18,704 nt of DNA from JBBAEA01 sp041656175 (GTDB lineage: Bacteria; Myxococcota_A; Bradymonadia; UBA4248). Each line of letters begins with the position of its first letter. Position 1 is the stretch's first letter. The stretch lies in NCBI GenBank assembly GCA_041656175.1, contig JBBAEA010000070.1, positions 1 to 18,704 of the forward strand, given 5' to 3'. Under the pieces are notes generated by a model. That model did no database searches. It saw only the letters and a program-made list of their open reading frames with translations, and was not told the origin of the DNA. Positions 8,320 to 15,303 of this stretch are shown piece by piece. Both the position numbers and the translations under genes were made by a program.

Positions 8320-10017
8320 ATGTTATTACTTGTACTCAGCATTCTAGCCTTGATCGTAGGCGCTCTGGCCTACCCCATAGCAAAGCGAAAGGCTTCGTGG
8401 CTAAACTTCTTCGACGCACTTGTTCTGTTGTCGATCAGTGGGCTTACGCTGCTACACCTCATTCCCCACAGTGTTGAGGCCGTAGGCTGGATCGCTGCAC
8501 TAGCGGCTCTCATTGGTTTTGGCTTACCAGCGATTTTTCACAAGCATGGTGGCGCCTCATCGTCGCGTCTACTCGAAGTACTTGCACTTATCGGGCTTAT
8601 CGTACACACGTTGCTCGATGGCATGGCGCTTTATATGAGTGATCTGCACGCCGTGGATCTACACCACGGCGCTACTCTAGTGCATGATGATGCGCACGAA
8701 CACGGTCATGTTGGCGCGCTTTTGGGTATAGGCGTTTTGCTACACCGTTTGCCTGTAGGATTTTTTATTACATGGCTACTCATGCCGCTCAAGGGAAAAA
8801 GGCTAACGTGGGTAGTTATCAGCGTGATGGCGCTTTGTACGATTGCAGGTTTTAGCATGGGGCAGCTAGCCATTCCGCAGTTGGGCGTAAAGGGGCTCAA
8901 TGTTTTTCAAGCCCTCATTGCTGGGACACTATTACATGTAGTCTTCCACAATGTGTCCCATGACCCAGCTACGAGCAAAAAGAACTGGGCTATAGCCGCT
9001 GGTTTAGGCGCTATTGTTGGTGGATTAACCCTTGTTTTTATTGAAATTTTTTACGATGGCCACGATCAGGGTGGCAAAAGCGTGCTCGACGAGCTGTGGA
9101 GTATCAGCGCCCAAATGAGTCCTGCTCTGATACTTGGTGCGCTCGTTGTTTTGGCGCTCTTTGGTGTAAACTCGCTACGCCAAAATAAGGAGAAGTCTTT
9201 GCGCCTAACGATTCTCTTTCAGCTCGTCTCCCGTCGCGTACCGCATCTTATCGATGGTCCGATGCATGTCTGGGAAGCGCTTTCACTTATAGTAGTGTTT
9301 GCCCTTTTCCCGCTAACTTGGGCTTTAGCCTATCTGCTTTCCTCCCTATTCCTACTTCTTGTAGCGCGACAAATTTTACCGCTTCCCGCTAACTGCGAGT
9401 GCTGCGATCGCTTCACACAAGATCGCTGCGACGATGACGTGGAGGCGCGACAGTGGCTCTATAACACTTGGGCACAAGTTTTTGTGGCCGCAATACTACT
9501 GGCTCTAAGCCAAAATATCGCCGATTTTGCAAGTGGCCTAAAACCCTGGCTCTGGACGAGTATTGCAGTCGCGGCGCTTGGGCTGCTATTTCGTATACCC
9601 ACGCTATGGCGCTTGATAATCACTGCGATTTTGGCGCACTACCTATCGCTACAAACAGCCTTTGTATTTGCAGTCACTTCGATGCTTAGTTACGATTACG
9701 CTATACACTTGGTACGCTTGCTCTACTCTACAAAGCGCTTTGTGTTATATATCGTTTATACCATCGCGGCGGCTACGCTTTGTATTATGATTAGCCTGAG
9801 CCTACCCGCGGAGTTCTGGAACTACTCGCTGTGGACTTTGCCCGCGGTGGTAAAAAACACTCTAGCTATCATCTTTTTTGCGGCCTCCGCTTTCATGCTT
9901 GTGCGCCGCGGTCCGCGAGCCTTGCTCGACGCTGCTCTCGCAAAACCCCTCCCACACTCACACCAAGAACCATGCCCAGCATCATCGCAGGAAAGCGCCG
10001 CGGCGCAAAACTCCTAG
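8320..10017 (+). CDS. ZIP-like polytopic membrane protein, possible metal transporter
   Basis: 565 residues with many membrane helices. The N-terminal half resembles ZIP metal transporters: His46 and His50 in LLHLIPHS, His96 and Asp100 in HTLLDGMALY, His142 in LLHRLPVG, and His206/His210/His214 in GTLLHVVFHNVSHD lie in helices where ZIP proteins bind metal. A His/Asp-rich loop (residues ~110-130) between two of these helices could bind Zn2+ or a similar ion. The C-terminal half (from ~260) is a further set of about eight helices with a soluble loop containing CECC (359-362) and Cys370; I do not recognise it firmly, though it could be a permease domain. Fusion of a ZIP-like unit to a second membrane domain is unusual. 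No good ribosome binding site precedes the ATG. Its end overlaps rsmD by 46 bases. Direction and substrate are unknown. Confidence 0.7.
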   Translation: MLLLVLSILALIVGALAYPIAKRKASWLNFFDALVLLSISGLTLLHLIPHSVEAVGWIAALAALIGFGLPAIFHKHGGASSSRLLEVLALIGLIVHTLLDGMALYMSDLHAVDLHHGATLVHDDAHEHGHVGALLGIGVLLHRLPVGFFITWLLMPLKGKRLTWVVISVMALCTIAGFSMGQLAIPQLGVKGLNVFQALIAGTLLHVVFHNVSHDPATSKKNWAIAAGLGAIVGGLTLVFIEIFYDGHDQGGKSVLDELWSISAQMSPALILGALVVLALFGVNSLRQNKEKSLRLTILFQLVSRRVPHLIDGPMHVWEALSLIVVFALFPLTWALAYLLSSLFLLLVARQILPLPANCECCDRFTQDRCDDDVEARQWLYNTWAQVFVAAILLALSQNIADFASGLKPWLWTSIAVAALGLLFRIPTLWRLIITAILAHYLSLQTAFVFAVTSMLSYDYAIHLVRLLYSTKRFVLYIVYTIAAATLCIMISLSLPAEFWNYSLWTLPAVVKNTLAIIFFAASAFMLVRRGPRALLDAALAKPLPHSHQEPCPASSQESAAAQNS

Positions 10018-10532
10018 CTCCCGCAAACGACGGCGTACGCCCGACACCAGCACGGGTGCGCGAAGCCATATTTTCTAGCTTACACGCGTTGTTGGGAGAT
10101 TGGAGCGACGAAATTGTCCTTGACGCTTTCGCTGGTAGCGGCGCCCTTGGCCTAGAGGCTTGGTCTCGAGGGGCAAAGTACGTTCAATTCATCGAAGAAA
10201 ATACTGCTCATTACAAAATATTACAAAAAAACATCGAAAAACTCGAAGCTACTGTGCAGTGTAGAGCGAAGTTAGCTACATTTCCTGAGTGTTTAGCAAA
10301 AAACTCGCAACGCTATAGCCTAGTATTCCTCGATCCTCCCTACCATAGCGAGCTCCTCAAGCGCAGCTTACACGCGCTTGTGCAGTATCAAGTTCTAGCG
10401 AATAAAGCTATTTTGTCGCTAGAATACGATGAAAAACAAGATATTGACGTGGAAACTTCGCTGTATTCGACCATACGTCTAAAAAAATACGGACGCGTCG
10501 TTTCTCACTTTTTGCAGTACAACGGCGGATGA
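9972..10532 (+). CDS. rsmD: 16S rRNA (guanine966-N2)-methyltransferase RsmD
   Basis: A 186-residue Rossmann-fold methyltransferase; the family methylates N2 of G966 in 16S rRNA using SAM. The diagnostic N-terminus IIAGKRRGAKL and VRPTPARVREAIFSSL are present, followed by SAM motif I DAFAGSGALG (51-60) and the catalytic DPPY (121-124). The frame is open upstream to 9831, but the family N-terminus begins at MPSIIAGKRRG, so the ATG at 9972 is chosen. This places the start 46 bases inside the preceding membrane-protein gene, in a different frame, which suggests translational coupling; only a weak AAGA precedes it. Length is normal for the family. Confidence 0.94.
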   Translation: MPSIIAGKRRGAKLLAPANDGVRPTPARVREAIFSSLHALLGDWSDEIVLDAFAGSGALGLEAWSRGAKYVQFIEENTAHYKILQKNIEKLEATVQCRAKLATFPECLAKNSQRYSLVFLDPPYHSELLKRSLHALVQYQVLANKAILSLEYDEKQDIDVETSLYSTIRLKKYGRVVSHFLQYNGG

Positions 10533-10600
10533 ACTCTAGCTTCGCGAGCTCTTGTGCGTTAGCACGCTTTGCGCCGAAGTAAGTATTTTTCTTTGTTTTG

Positions 10601-10634
10601 AAAACGCTATTGGCAAGTTAAAACGCTATTAGCA
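10601..10634. repeat. Two direct repeats of a 15-base motif
   Basis: AAAACGCTATTGGCA (10601-10615) and AAAACGCTATTAGCA (10620-10634) differ at one base with a 19-base period. They lie about 55-90 bases upstream of the lipoprotein promoter, a position that would suit a tandem regulator site; no regulator is known. Confidence 0.4.
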
Positions 10635-10689
10635 GGCAAGAATTTAGTCTGTTTTAAGAGATAGCTAAATGCTTACAAGTATGCTACTC

Positions 10690-10718
10690 TTGCTCATCAT
10701 TTGGGAAGCTTGTATAGT
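10690..10718 (+). promoter_or_regulatory. Sigma-70-like promoter of the lipoprotein gene
   Basis: -35 TTGCTC (10690-10695), 17-base spacer, -10 TATAGT (10713-10718). The start codon is at 10776, behind a strong AGGAGG site (10765-10770). Confidence 0.65.
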
Positions 10719-10775
10719 GTTGTAGCTGGATTACGAGTGGTTCGAGATCAGCGCCGTATTCTGTAGGAGGAGCAT

Positions 10776-11708
10776 ATGAAATACCGACTAATTCTTGTCG
10801 TATCGATTTTATTTTTGATTTTCGCTTTTGGCTGTAAAAAGAAGGACGAAGAGAAAAGCGATGTAAAGGTTGATGCAGCGGCTATAGAGCAAGCAGCAGA
10901 TACTAAGGACGCTGACGATGCCAAAGTAGACGATGCCAAAGCAGATGCGCCACCTAGCGTTGTGGCAAAAGCAGCCCCCCAACTCGCTGAAACTCAAGAC
11001 GTCATGATTATGGGTGATATTTTTGATGACGATATCAACGTTAGCAACTCGCTGCTATCGTATATCCCCGATAACAGTCTTATGCTTTATGCAAGCACCC
11101 AAGCCATATCTGCCGATGACCCTAGGCTCTCTCGCCTGATGCGATCCTACCGCAAGCTCTTTGAGAGTATTAACGAGAACGACGTATTGGCTATTTATGA
11201 GAGCTTAGGCGAGGATCTTACGGGAATTAACCTGAAGGATGGTATGAAATATATCATCGATGAGCTGTTTCCACTGCTGAAAGACTATAAACCAGAGGCT
11301 CTTGAGGCGTTTGGCTATGATCCCACTGCGAAGGTGGATTCCATCGCGTACTTCAACGGCACGGAGCTCGTTTTCAAGCAAAACGGCATTAAAGATGCCA
11401 CTAAGATGCTAAATTGGCTCAGCATGTTAGTCGAAAAGTTTGACTTAAAATCCACGGATGAAGATGTGAATGGGAAAGCATGGAAGACCTTTGACCTCGC
11501 GCAAGTCGGCGTCCTTGGTATCCATGTAGAGGGTAATGTGTCGACGGTAGTTGTGTGCATAACGCCACCAAAGAGGCTTCTTATGCCGCTTCCCTACTTG
11601 CCGCCGAAACTCCCTACAGCATCGAAAAACTTAAAAAACACGCCGCTAAGGGCAGTGTTATTGGTGTTGGGCTTGTCGATAACATCAAGCTCGCAGATTA
11701 CATCCTAA
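10776..11708 (+). CDS. Lipoprotein, 5' part of a frameshifted gene
   Basis: The N-terminus is a classic lipoprotein signal, hydrophobic to residue 19 then Cys20 in FAFGC, followed by a Lys/Asp/Glu/Ala-rich linker (to ~residue 75) and a soluble domain starting NSLLSYIPDNSLMLYAS. The 'YIPDNS...' opening recalls periplasmic domains of the DUF3352 sort, but this is weak. The sequence is sensible up to about residue 258 (GNVSTVVVC, near 11555). After that the frame turns into Pro/Leu/Ser-rich nonsense up to the stop at 11710, while the true continuation runs in the next frame to 12625. A strong AGGAGG site five bases before the ATG and a promoter upstream show that the gene is set up to be expressed at a good level. 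The intact protein would be about 616 residues and lipid-anchored. Confidence 0.8.
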   Translation: MKYRLILVVSILFLIFAFGCKKKDEEKSDVKVDAAAIEQAADTKDADDAKVDDAKADAPPSVVAKAAPQLAETQDVMIMGDIFDDDINVSNSLLSYIPDNSLMLYASTQAISADDPRLSRLMRSYRKLFESINENDVLAIYESLGEDLTGINLKDGMKYIIDELFPLLKDYKPEALEAFGYDPTAKVDSIAYFNGTELVFKQNGIKDATKMLNWLSMLVEKFDLKSTDEDVNGKAWKTFDLAQVGVLGIHVEGNVSTVVVCITPPKRLLMPLPYLPPKLPTASKNLKNTPLRAVLLVLGLSITSSSQITS

Positions 11709-12625
11709 ACGAGGGCTCCAAGCTCTATGCGCTGATTGAGGGCATCGACCCCGAATTTGAAAAGCCAAAGCTGAGCAAAGTGTGCATCGACGAGATGACA
11801 GACCTTGCGAAAGCTATGCCTAGCTTTATCACACGTTTTTACCTCAAGGAGCATAGCCCCAAAAACATTTCCTTAGGTGTTAGGAGCATACTAAGCATAA
11901 GCGATACCGCTATGCTCAAATCGTTGCAGGGCTTACAACGTGATATCCCGAACGCGGGAATACACCCAGATGCAGCTTTGGCTAGCCTCAGCGCAGGACT
12001 TGACCTCGTCGATACGTTCGAGTGGCTCAAGGGGTTTGGCGAAAAATTTGAGTCTGCCCCCTACAAGTGCGAGTATTTAGAAGAACTCAACGAATTTAGC
12101 GAACTCAAAGATGTCAAACTTTTTGAAGATATGGGCATAGACGCCAAGATCAACGTCACATCGCTTCTTATGCTGTTAGAGAACATCGATACTGCCCCCA
12201 ATGGCGACCCCATAAACTTCAAAGGACGCGCTGCCGTTCTAGGCGAGCAACTTAGTGCTTTAGCCAAGGCTATTGCCAAAGAAGAGCCCAAACTCGCTGA
12301 TGGCATCAGTTTTGAGCATAATGTCAAAAGCACAATGAGCCTCAAAGATGTGATTCCTGTTTACAAAGACCTCAATTTAGTATTCACCGAAAGCGGTGCA
12401 TTTGCGAGTATTTCCGATGTCGACGTAATCCAACTCGCGAATTTGGGTACGCAAAAGTGGGTAGACGTCGTTGGTATCAGCGTAAACATGAAAATCCTCA
12501 AAGCCATATACGGCAATGATATTCCCAAAGAATTCGCCAGCGTGAGCTTCATGAAAAGCATTTATTATGGCATTGGTGTGAGCTCAGAGGGTATTCACCT
12601 CAACATGTTTATGAACCTTGAATAG
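11555..12625 (+). CDS. 3' part of the frameshifted lipoprotein gene
   Basis: This frame opens at 11537, right where the upstream frame loses sense, and gives about 356 residues of soluble alpha/beta-type sequence (ATKEASYAASLLAAETPYS onward) ending LNMFMNLE. The first usable start in it is a GTG at 11555 without a ribosome binding site, so independent translation is unlikely. A single-base loss (or two-base gain) between about 11537 and 11560 would join it to the preceding frame. I see no A- or T-rich slippery heptamer there, only TGTGTG, so programmed frameshifting is not supported; a natural mutation or an assembly error fits better. No known domain is recognised. It is followed by a truncated palindromic repeat and a strong terminator. 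Confidence 0.72.
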   Translation: MHNATKEASYAASLLAAETPYSIEKLKKHAAKGSVIGVGLVDNIKLADYILNEGSKLYALIEGIDPEFEKPKLSKVCIDEMTDLAKAMPSFITRFYLKEHSPKNISLGVRSILSISDTAMLKSLQGLQRDIPNAGIHPDAALASLSAGLDLVDTFEWLKGFGEKFESAPYKCEYLEELNEFSELKDVKLFEDMGIDAKINVTSLLMLLENIDTAPNGDPINFKGRAAVLGEQLSALAKAIAKEEPKLADGISFEHNVKSTMSLKDVIPVYKDLNLVFTESGAFASISDVDVIQLANLGTQKWVDVVGISVNMKILKAIYGNDIPKEFASVSFMKSIYYGIGVSSEGIHLNMFMNLE

Positions 12626-12642
12626 GCTTGAGTAAGTTTTTT

Positions 12643-12696
12643 GGGGAGGGGGCATTGCCCCTCCCTACGCGCAAGCTTCCCTCAGGAGCTAAGCGC
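12643..12696 (-). repeat. GTAG-palindrome repeat, type 1, truncated copy C
   Basis: On the minus strand: GCGCTTAGCTCCTGAGGGAAGC, CTTGCGC, GTAG, then an 8-bp G/C hairpin with one bulge (GGGAGGGG / CCCCTCCC) and an A-run. The segment GAGGGAAGCTTGCGCGTAG is identical to the 3' half of the copy at 17364-17517, while the 5' half of the palindrome is missing. Confidence 0.75.
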
Positions 12697-12731
12697 AAAA
12701 AAAAAGCAGCCAATCTGGCTGCTTTTTTTTT
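12697..12731. terminator. Bidirectional intrinsic terminator
   Basis: Nine A, stem GCAGCCA, loop ATC, stem TGGCTGC, nine T. It sits between two convergent genes (the lipoprotein gene ending at 12625 and the OmpA-like gene ending at 12742) and can serve both strands. Confidence 0.92.
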
Positions 12732-12741
12732 AAAACGGTTT

Positions 12742-13827
12742 TTATGGGAAAATAAAGGTGATTTCTACGCGATCATTAAGGCCGCGTTCGCTCTTGTTTC
12801 GGTTATTGTATCGTTGGTTCTCTTTGCCCTTTGCCGTGGTCATTAAGCGCCTACTATCAACACCCTTGGGTATGAGCATATCGCGCACGCCATCAGCACG
12901 CATCTGAGAGACTTCGAAAGCCTTGCGACTGCGCTCTTGCGTATAACCCTCGATGATTACCGTTGTTTCGGGGTACTTTTTAGCAAGCTCGCCAATGTTG
13001 TGGATAACGTCGTATTTGATAGGAAGTAGAGTGGTTTTGTCGTAGTCAAACGCGCCTGCTACAACCATAACAACGCCCTTCATATCCATGAAAACATAGC
13101 TAGGCCCGACCGCCGCTTGTGCGTCTTGCATGAGGGAAGTTTGGCGTTCGGCTGACTTTAAGTTTTGCTGTTGTCTATCGAACTCTGGTTTTGCCGCTTC
13201 GTATGCTCTAATAAAGAGTGCGTTTGCCTCTTCTGCGGCTTTGCCTGCGGCATCGCGGTTTCCGACGGCCATATACTCCGTTGCCTGTTTTAGCGCTAGG
13301 TCCCCTGCATTAAAGGTATCGGCTTGGGTTTCTTTGGCACCCACGCCAGCAGCGCGCTCGCGCTCGGTCATAGCGGACTGTATTTTTGTCTCCACGCTAG
13401 CGAGTGATGCGGCCGAAATGTTGTGTTTCATCAAGGCGATGCTCTTCTCTAGCCCGTCTCTTTGAACCTCTAGTGTCTTGATCGCTGCCTTGTTGGTCTC
13501 TATCTCTTTTTTATAGAGTAACACCTTTGAATTGGCTTCTTTAGTGGCAGAAATCGCCTTGGCAGTCGCATACTGTCTTTGGCCTAGGCTTGCATACGAA
13601 GAAGCTCTCGCTTTCTCACCGCTTGTCCATGCATCGACTGCGCTATTGTAGAGCTCGGTAGAGCGAGCATATGCGCTAGGCGCTTGCACATTGATTTGTG
13701 CAGCCTCCGTGCTAGATCGTACTCGTTCAAGTTCAATAAGTTCCGCTGGTTTTTCTTTTGGCCCGCAAGCTGTTACGCTCGCAGTCAATACTAAACTAGC
13801 TGCAATGATCCATGCTAATTTCCGCAT
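12742..13827 (-). CDS. OmpA-like lipoprotein with an N-terminal helical DUF4398-type region
   Basis: 361 residues. The signal ends in the lipobox VTAC with Cys21. Residues ~45-100 (APSAYARSTELYNSAVDAW...) look like a DUF4398-type helical region, residues ~100-235 are a long helical, coiled-coil-prone stretch, and the C-terminus (from ~240) is an OmpA/MotB-like fold of the type that binds peptidoglycan. The diaminopimelate-contacting Arg is kept (Arg310 in QMRADGV), but the usual Asp of the G-H-T-D motif is replaced: the site reads EGYTQERSRK (Gln297). Peptidoglycan binding may therefore be altered. It is probably outer-membrane anchored and periplasmic. GGAG six bases upstream supports the start. 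The preceding gene ends 32 bases before, so both are one operon. Confidence 0.88.
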   Translation of the reverse strand: MRKLAWIIAASLVLTASVTACGPKEKPAELIELERVRSSTEAAQINVQAPSAYARSTELYNSAVDAWTSGEKARASSYASLGQRQYATAKAISATKEANSKVLLYKKEIETNKAAIKTLEVQRDGLEKSIALMKHNISAASLASVETKIQSAMTERERAAGVGAKETQADTFNAGDLALKQATEYMAVGNRDAAGKAAEEANALFIRAYEAAKPEFDRQQQNLKSAERQTSLMQDAQAAVGPSYVFMDMKGVVMVVAGAFDYDKTTLLPIKYDVIHNIGELAKKYPETTVIIEGYTQERSRKAFEVSQMRADGVRDMLIPKGVDSRRLMTTAKGKENQRYNNRNKSERGLNDRVEITFIFP

Positions 13828-13859
13828 TTCTATCTCCAGTAAAAATTGGTAAAAGCGAA

Positions 13860-14309
13860 CTACTTCTGCCCTTTGAGTTGCTCTTGCAACAGTTTTTCCT
13901 CAGCAAGCAGCGTCTGAACAGCCGCTTCCAATTTTCCTTTCTCCGCCTTTACTGCATTAGCCTCAAGCTCAAGAGCGCCAGCCATCTGAACGGCGGTGTC
14001 TTTTTTTAAGCTAGCATCGACATAATCAAGGTAAACCACTGTTTTAATGTTCAGGCTTCGTGCTGCAGAAATCTCGTTTTTGCCCACCCGAACTAAGGCT
14101 TCCTCGATCCAATTCGATATGGCTGTCATTTCAGCTACATAACGCCCACTGCTATCGGCGCGTAAACTATCAAGGCGCTTTTGGTTGTTGCGAACGTCTT
14201 CGCGTACCTTTACTCCATCTTGCGCAAACACCATCGCAGAGGGCAGCGAAACGCTAAGCAACGCTCCAAAACCCAAAGCCGCAATTATTCTGCCAAAACG
14301 CATTCTCAT
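13860..14309 (-). CDS. Small secreted helical protein, partner of the OmpA-like lipoprotein
   Basis: 149 residues. A signal peptide (MRMRFGRIIAALGFGALL... ) ends at a probable signal peptidase I site AMVFA|QDG (after Ala29). The mature part is alpha-helical and charged, with Glu/Lys/Ala/Leu-rich C-terminal heptads suited to a coiled coil, and no recognised domain. GGAGG eight bases before the ATG at 14309 fixes the start; the frame is open upstream to 14411 but that part lacks a binding site and contains the promoter. It lies 32 bases upstream of the OmpA-like lipoprotein gene in the same direction. I infer a periplasmic role alongside that lipoprotein. Confidence 0.75.
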   Translation of the reverse strand: MRMRFGRIIAALGFGALLSVSLPSAMVFAQDGVKVREDVRNNQKRLDSLRADSSGRYVAEMTAISNWIEEALVRVGKNEISAARSLNIKTVVYLDYVDASLKKDTAVQMAGALELEANAVKAEKGKLEAAVQTLLAEEKLLQEQLKGQK

Positions 14310-14373
14310 CCCAATATCCTCCAAGATGCTATTGCATACGTATACCCCGAAAACCCCAACGCACATATTGCGT

Positions 14374-14402
14374 AATCTAACCGCTACGCACTGCGCTGTC
14401 AA
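14374..14402 (-). promoter_or_regulatory. Sigma-70-like promoter for the secreted protein and OmpA-like lipoprotein operon
   Basis: On the minus strand, -35 TTGACA (14397-14402), 17-base spacer, -10 TAGATT (14374-14379). Transcription would start near 14367, about 58 bases before the ATG at 14309, so the pair can be expressed independently of proS-rlmB. Confidence 0.72.
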
Positions 14403-14405
14403 ACG

Positions 14406-14456
14406 GCGCAAGCATTAGGCGAGATTTTAGCCCCCACGATTAGCCCCAGCTTGCGC
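14406..14456. repeat. Inverted repeat GCGCAAGC / GCTTGCGC
   Basis: Perfect 8-bp arms about 35 bases apart. The arm sequence equals the closing segment of the type 1 palindromic repeat, so this could be a decayed copy. It may also act as a hairpin at the end of rlmB. Confidence 0.35.
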
Positions 14457-14469
14457 TATCACGCGGAAG

Positions 14470-15303
14470 CTAAAAGCTCGACTCGTCGCTAAGCGCGTTC
14501 ATGCGCTTCACATAAGCTTGCGAAAGTAATATGGCACAGGCGACAGAAACGTTGAGCGACTCCACCGTATCCTCATGAACGATGCGGATGAGCTCATCGC
14601 AGTGTTCCTTCGTTAAACGCCGCAAACCCTCGGATTCGGATCCCATCACGAGGGCATGGGGACCTTGCCAAGTAAAGCCGCTCTGCGCTTTGCCTTGTAG
14701 GTCGGCGCCTACGATGTGGTAGCCTTGTTTGGTGAGTCGTTTAAGACACTGAGCGAGGTTTCCGATTTTAACGATGGGAATCTTATAGGCAAGCCCCGCT
14801 GACGTCTTTAAGCTGCTACTTGTGATGAGTGCACTGCGATCTTTGGGAATCATGATAGCATCAACCCCAAAAGCAGCGGCACTACGAATGATGGCGCCTA
14901 AATTATGGGGATCTTGCACTTGATCGAGTAGCAAAAATAGCGGGTTTTCTTTGTTCTCCGCTTCGATAAGTATTTCTTCAAAATCGGCGTAAACAAAGGG
15001 CGGTAGCAATAAAATAACGCCTTGGTGGCGTACGCCAACAGCGCGCTTGTCGAGTTCGGAACTTTCGGCGACTTTGGCAGAAAGCCCAAGTTTCTTCGCC
15101 AAACCCATGATTTTTTGAACTTCCTTCGGATTTCGGCTGCTAGCAACGAATAAAGTTGCTTCAGCTGCTTGAGCCCTGTTGAGGCTTCCCAACGCTTCTT
15201 CCACAGGATGTACTCCGCAGATCACAAGCTCCTGCTCTTGCCCGCTTCGCCTTTCTCTGGCATCGAAGTTTTTTGAGCCTCTTTTATCAATCCGTCGTCT
15301 CAT
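14470..15303 (-). CDS. rlmB: TrmH-family rRNA 2'-O-methyltransferase, RlmB type
   Basis: 277 residues of the SPOUT superfamily; RlmB methylates the 2'-OH of G2251 in 23S rRNA with SAM. After a basic leader of ~24 residues comes the substrate-binding domain (LVICGVHPVEEAL), then the trefoil-knot motifs: motif 1 LDQVQDPHNLGAIIRS (126-141, Asn134 and Arg140), motif 2 LVMGSESEGLRRL (218-230) and motif 3 ESLNVSVACAILL (248-260). The G-V-H-P-V-E-E-A opening and domain layout favour RlmB over other TrmH proteins, but the exact target is inferred. The ATG overlaps the proS stop codon (ATGA), so the two genes are translationally coupled. The long basic leader is an extension relative to E. coli RlmB. 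Confidence 0.9.
   Translation of the reverse strand: MRRRIDKRGSKNFDARERRSGQEQELVICGVHPVEEALGSLNRAQAAEATLFVASSRNPKEVQKIMGLAKKLGLSAKVAESSELDKRAVGVRHQGVILLLPPFVYADFEEILIEAENKENPLFLLLDQVQDPHNLGAIIRSAAAFGVDAIMIPKDRSALITSSSLKTSAGLAYKIPIVKIGNLAQCLKRLTKQGYHIVGADLQGKAQSGFTWQGPHALVMGSESEGLRRLTKEHCDELIRIVHEDTVESLNVSVACAILLSQAYVKRMNALSDESSF

Noticed and set aside
9831..9971. Upstream extension of rsmD
   Set aside because: The family N-terminus begins at 9972; the extra residues are the out-of-frame shadow of the membrane-protein gene.
10735..10755. GGTTCGAGATC resembling a tRNA T-loop
   Set aside because: No acceptor stem, anticodon arm or CCA can be built around it; it lies in the lipoprotein gene leader.
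11537..11560. Programmed -1 ribosomal frameshift
   Set aside because: No slippery heptamer or clear downstream structure seen; mutation or assembly error is simpler.
12628..12846. 72-codon open frame after the lipoprotein gene
   Set aside because: It runs through a palindromic repeat, a terminator and the antisense of the OmpA-like gene.
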